This document shows, one piece after another, positions 62,335 to 64,000 of a stretch of DNA of 64,000 nucleotides (position 1 is its first letter; each line of letters starts with the position of its first letter). Under the pieces are notes generated by a model. It had not been told where the DNA came from, ran no database searches, and saw nothing but the letters and a program-made list of their open reading frames with translations. Position numbers and translations under genes: made by a program. The DNA is from Siphlonurus alternatus (taxonomy: Eukaryota; Arthropoda; Insecta; Ephemeroptera; Siphlonuridae): the NCBI GenBank assembly GCA_949825025.1, contig OX463778.1, forward strand, positions 23,183,551-23,247,550, given 5' to 3'.

Positions 62335-63589
62335 TTACTTTCAAACATTTTACTTTTAAGTTTTCTATCACTTTAAGAAATACACATTTATTTACAATAA
62401 TTTTTAAAATATCTTAAATTTTTTTAAGAATTGAAGAAAAATGTGTGAATTTTGTAGATAAAGAAAAACTATCACTCTAAGTGCCTATAGGGATATCACA
62501 TGATGTTGTTTTTTATTGTTTTTCTTACGGACTAGCAAAGGTGTCACGTGTATTGTATAGAGCTGAAGAAAAACTCCCCCCTCCCTTCGAGTCCAAACCT
62601 CCATAAATCCTCTCACTTTGGCAGAACATACACGAATGCAATCTCTAAGGGATTGTATAGAGATATCACACACTTGAAAACAACGATAAATCTCTCACAA
62701 CATTGATAAAAGCTTACGAGAATTGTATTTTTTAAATCTAAATGTTTTTGTGTTATATAAAGTAACAGATCTTAAAACTGTCTAAGAATTAATTTTATTC
62801 ATGAATTTTCCTTTGATATAAAATGTTAATTACTAAAATTCAAGACAAGTTTGATTATATTTTTTGCCTTATTTTCGTTATTTTATTTTTATGAGGCTTG
62901 TTTTTATGCATGAAATTTTAATATGTGGAATCCATTACTAATACCAAATATATAAATCTTAATTAAAATATTTTCCTGCATTATAATACACAAAATAAGT
63001 AACATTCAGCACGATCAAAAATATAAATGTTTTAAGGAGAGTTTTTTTAACAACGTCCTTCATTAAAAGACTTCTTAACGCTTTGTGAATCCCATGCACC
63101 TAATATTTCCAATTAAATAATATTTTAAAGACAAGGTTTAATATTAACATAATCATGTACAATGCAGAATATATTGTATGTAAAACTGGTTCGTTGGATC
63201 TAAAAATTATAAAAATTATTAGTTCTTGACCTCAATTTTTAATTTATTGTTATTTGCAATTAAAAATTGTTTGTTGAGAAACAAAGCAGCAAAATTCTTG
63301 TAACTTTGTAATATACAACTTATTTAAAATATTTTTACTACGAAAACAATCCTTTCTTAATAAGTTCTTTCCCAAAACACACCAAAAACCTAAATAAAAA
63401 TATATATTACGAAAATTAATTAACAAAATATAATTGAAAATAAGAAATTGACTTTGTAAATTGAGTAACGTTACATTGTAAAAAATCTTGCTGGCTTTTT
63501 TTAAAATAATTTAAATAGAAAAAACTTTTATATAGATCTATATATAGATGAACTGTAATTAAATTTTATACTCGTGCGTTATATTGATA
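62335..63589. other. AT-rich DNA with mixed patch at 62480-62700
   Basis: The patch (CTAGCAAAGGTGTCACGTG, CTCCCCCCTCCCTTCGAGTC) has two copies of TGTATAGAG(C/A) and TGATATC-like words. No exon. Confidence 0.45.
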
Positions 63590-63726
63590 TTGTGCTGGTG
63601 TGGCATAACACCAACGAACTGACCACAAGAAAAACAAGACACAAAAAAGTCTTGTGTTAGGATTTGATTGAACGGACAAGAAGTTGTGAGATTAATTTTT
63701 CTTGTTACAACCGCAAACCTCAGAGC

Positions 63727-63780
63727 ATGAAACTAGTTCTTGTCATTGTCACAGGGGCTCTGGTTACCGTCAGCCAGTCA
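63727..63780 (+). CDS. Possible first coding exon of a secreted protein (window edge)
   Basis: ATG at 63727 opens MKLVLVIVTGALVTVSQS: a Lys followed by a hydrophobic core and small residues before SQS, a textbook signal peptide. Stop (TAA) comes two codons later at 63784, so a real protein requires splicing at GTATAA (63781) or GTCAGT (63777); both are weak-to-fair donors. The surrounding 63590-63850 is GC-richer than its flanks. No downstream exon is visible before 64000, so the product cannot be named. With so short an ORF, chance is a serious alternative. Confidence 0.2.
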
Positions 63781-63786
63781 GTATAA

Positions 63787-64000
63787 ACTGTCGTTATGTA
63801 CACTATATATAGCGCGACCATTCTTCTAACAAACTAGACAAAATTGCGTTGTTGCGAATTAAGTTAGAATGTTTTTGAAAATTATTTGTTTGCAGATTTC
63901 AATATACAAATATCTCGACAGCACAAACTTTAAGCTGGTATTACACGATACAAATTTTTTACATTTTTCTCTTTGCAATAAAATATTCTCTCCTTAGACC
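63787..64000. other. Mixed to AT-rich window end
   Basis: TATATATAGCGCGACC near 63805 and ordinary AT-rich DNA to the edge. No exon seen. Confidence 0.4.

Overview
The window is animal nuclear DNA: roughly 70% A+T by eye, spliced genes with GT-AG introns, non-LTR retrotransposon remnants, hAT-type and foldback DNA transposons, and many poly(A), (AT)n, (TC)n and (AAAT)n tracts. The phylum cannot be settled from this window; an invertebrate is most likely. There is no prokaryotic, plasmid, phage or CRISPR signal and no tRNA or rRNA gene was seen.

The only host gene I can name lies at the left edge on the minus strand. It is AIP (aryl hydrocarbon receptor-interacting protein, an Hsp90 co-chaperone of the FKBP family). 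Exon 1 (1368-1457) and exon 2 (1106-1285) are complete, in phase 0, with canonical splice sites; later exons lie left of position 1. A TATA-like and GC-box promoter sits near 1554-1570. Intron 2 carries a LINE whose 5' part is inverted (1-~830). A second, 5'-truncated LINE fragment (~1655-2053) ends just upstream of the AIP promoter.

From about 2 kb to 63.5 kb I find no convincing host coding exon. AT-rich DNA alternates with short, clearly GC-richer islands (100-500 bp, every 1-4 kb). Many contain CAGCAG runs, TGACGTCA palindromes, ATGCAAAT octamers and homeodomain- or GATA-like words. This is how a regulatory desert beside, or inside a giant intron of, a developmental gene would look, but conservation cannot be tested here.

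Mobile DNA: a 2290-bp hAT element (22987-25276) with a perfect 8-bp target duplication and a nested 357-bp TTAA-flanked foldback; an 805-bp non-autonomous hAT (39958-40762), also with a perfect 8-bp duplication, sitting in an apparently poly(A)-tailed retrosequence; four copies of a ~155-bp palindromic MITE (4.7, 9.3, 61.9 and 62.2 kb); and foldbacks at 9.0, 25.4 and 38.5 kb. I also noticed a dispersed ~50-65-bp element centred on AACAAGTTGCCTAAC in five copies, and a 75-nt near-perfect hairpin at 41.7 kb.

At the right edge a short ORF at 63727 encodes a signal-peptide-like start that could be a first coding exon continuing past the window. I found nothing that amounts to a new multi-gene system. 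The leads worth checking are the dispersed element family, the hairpins, and the island grammar.
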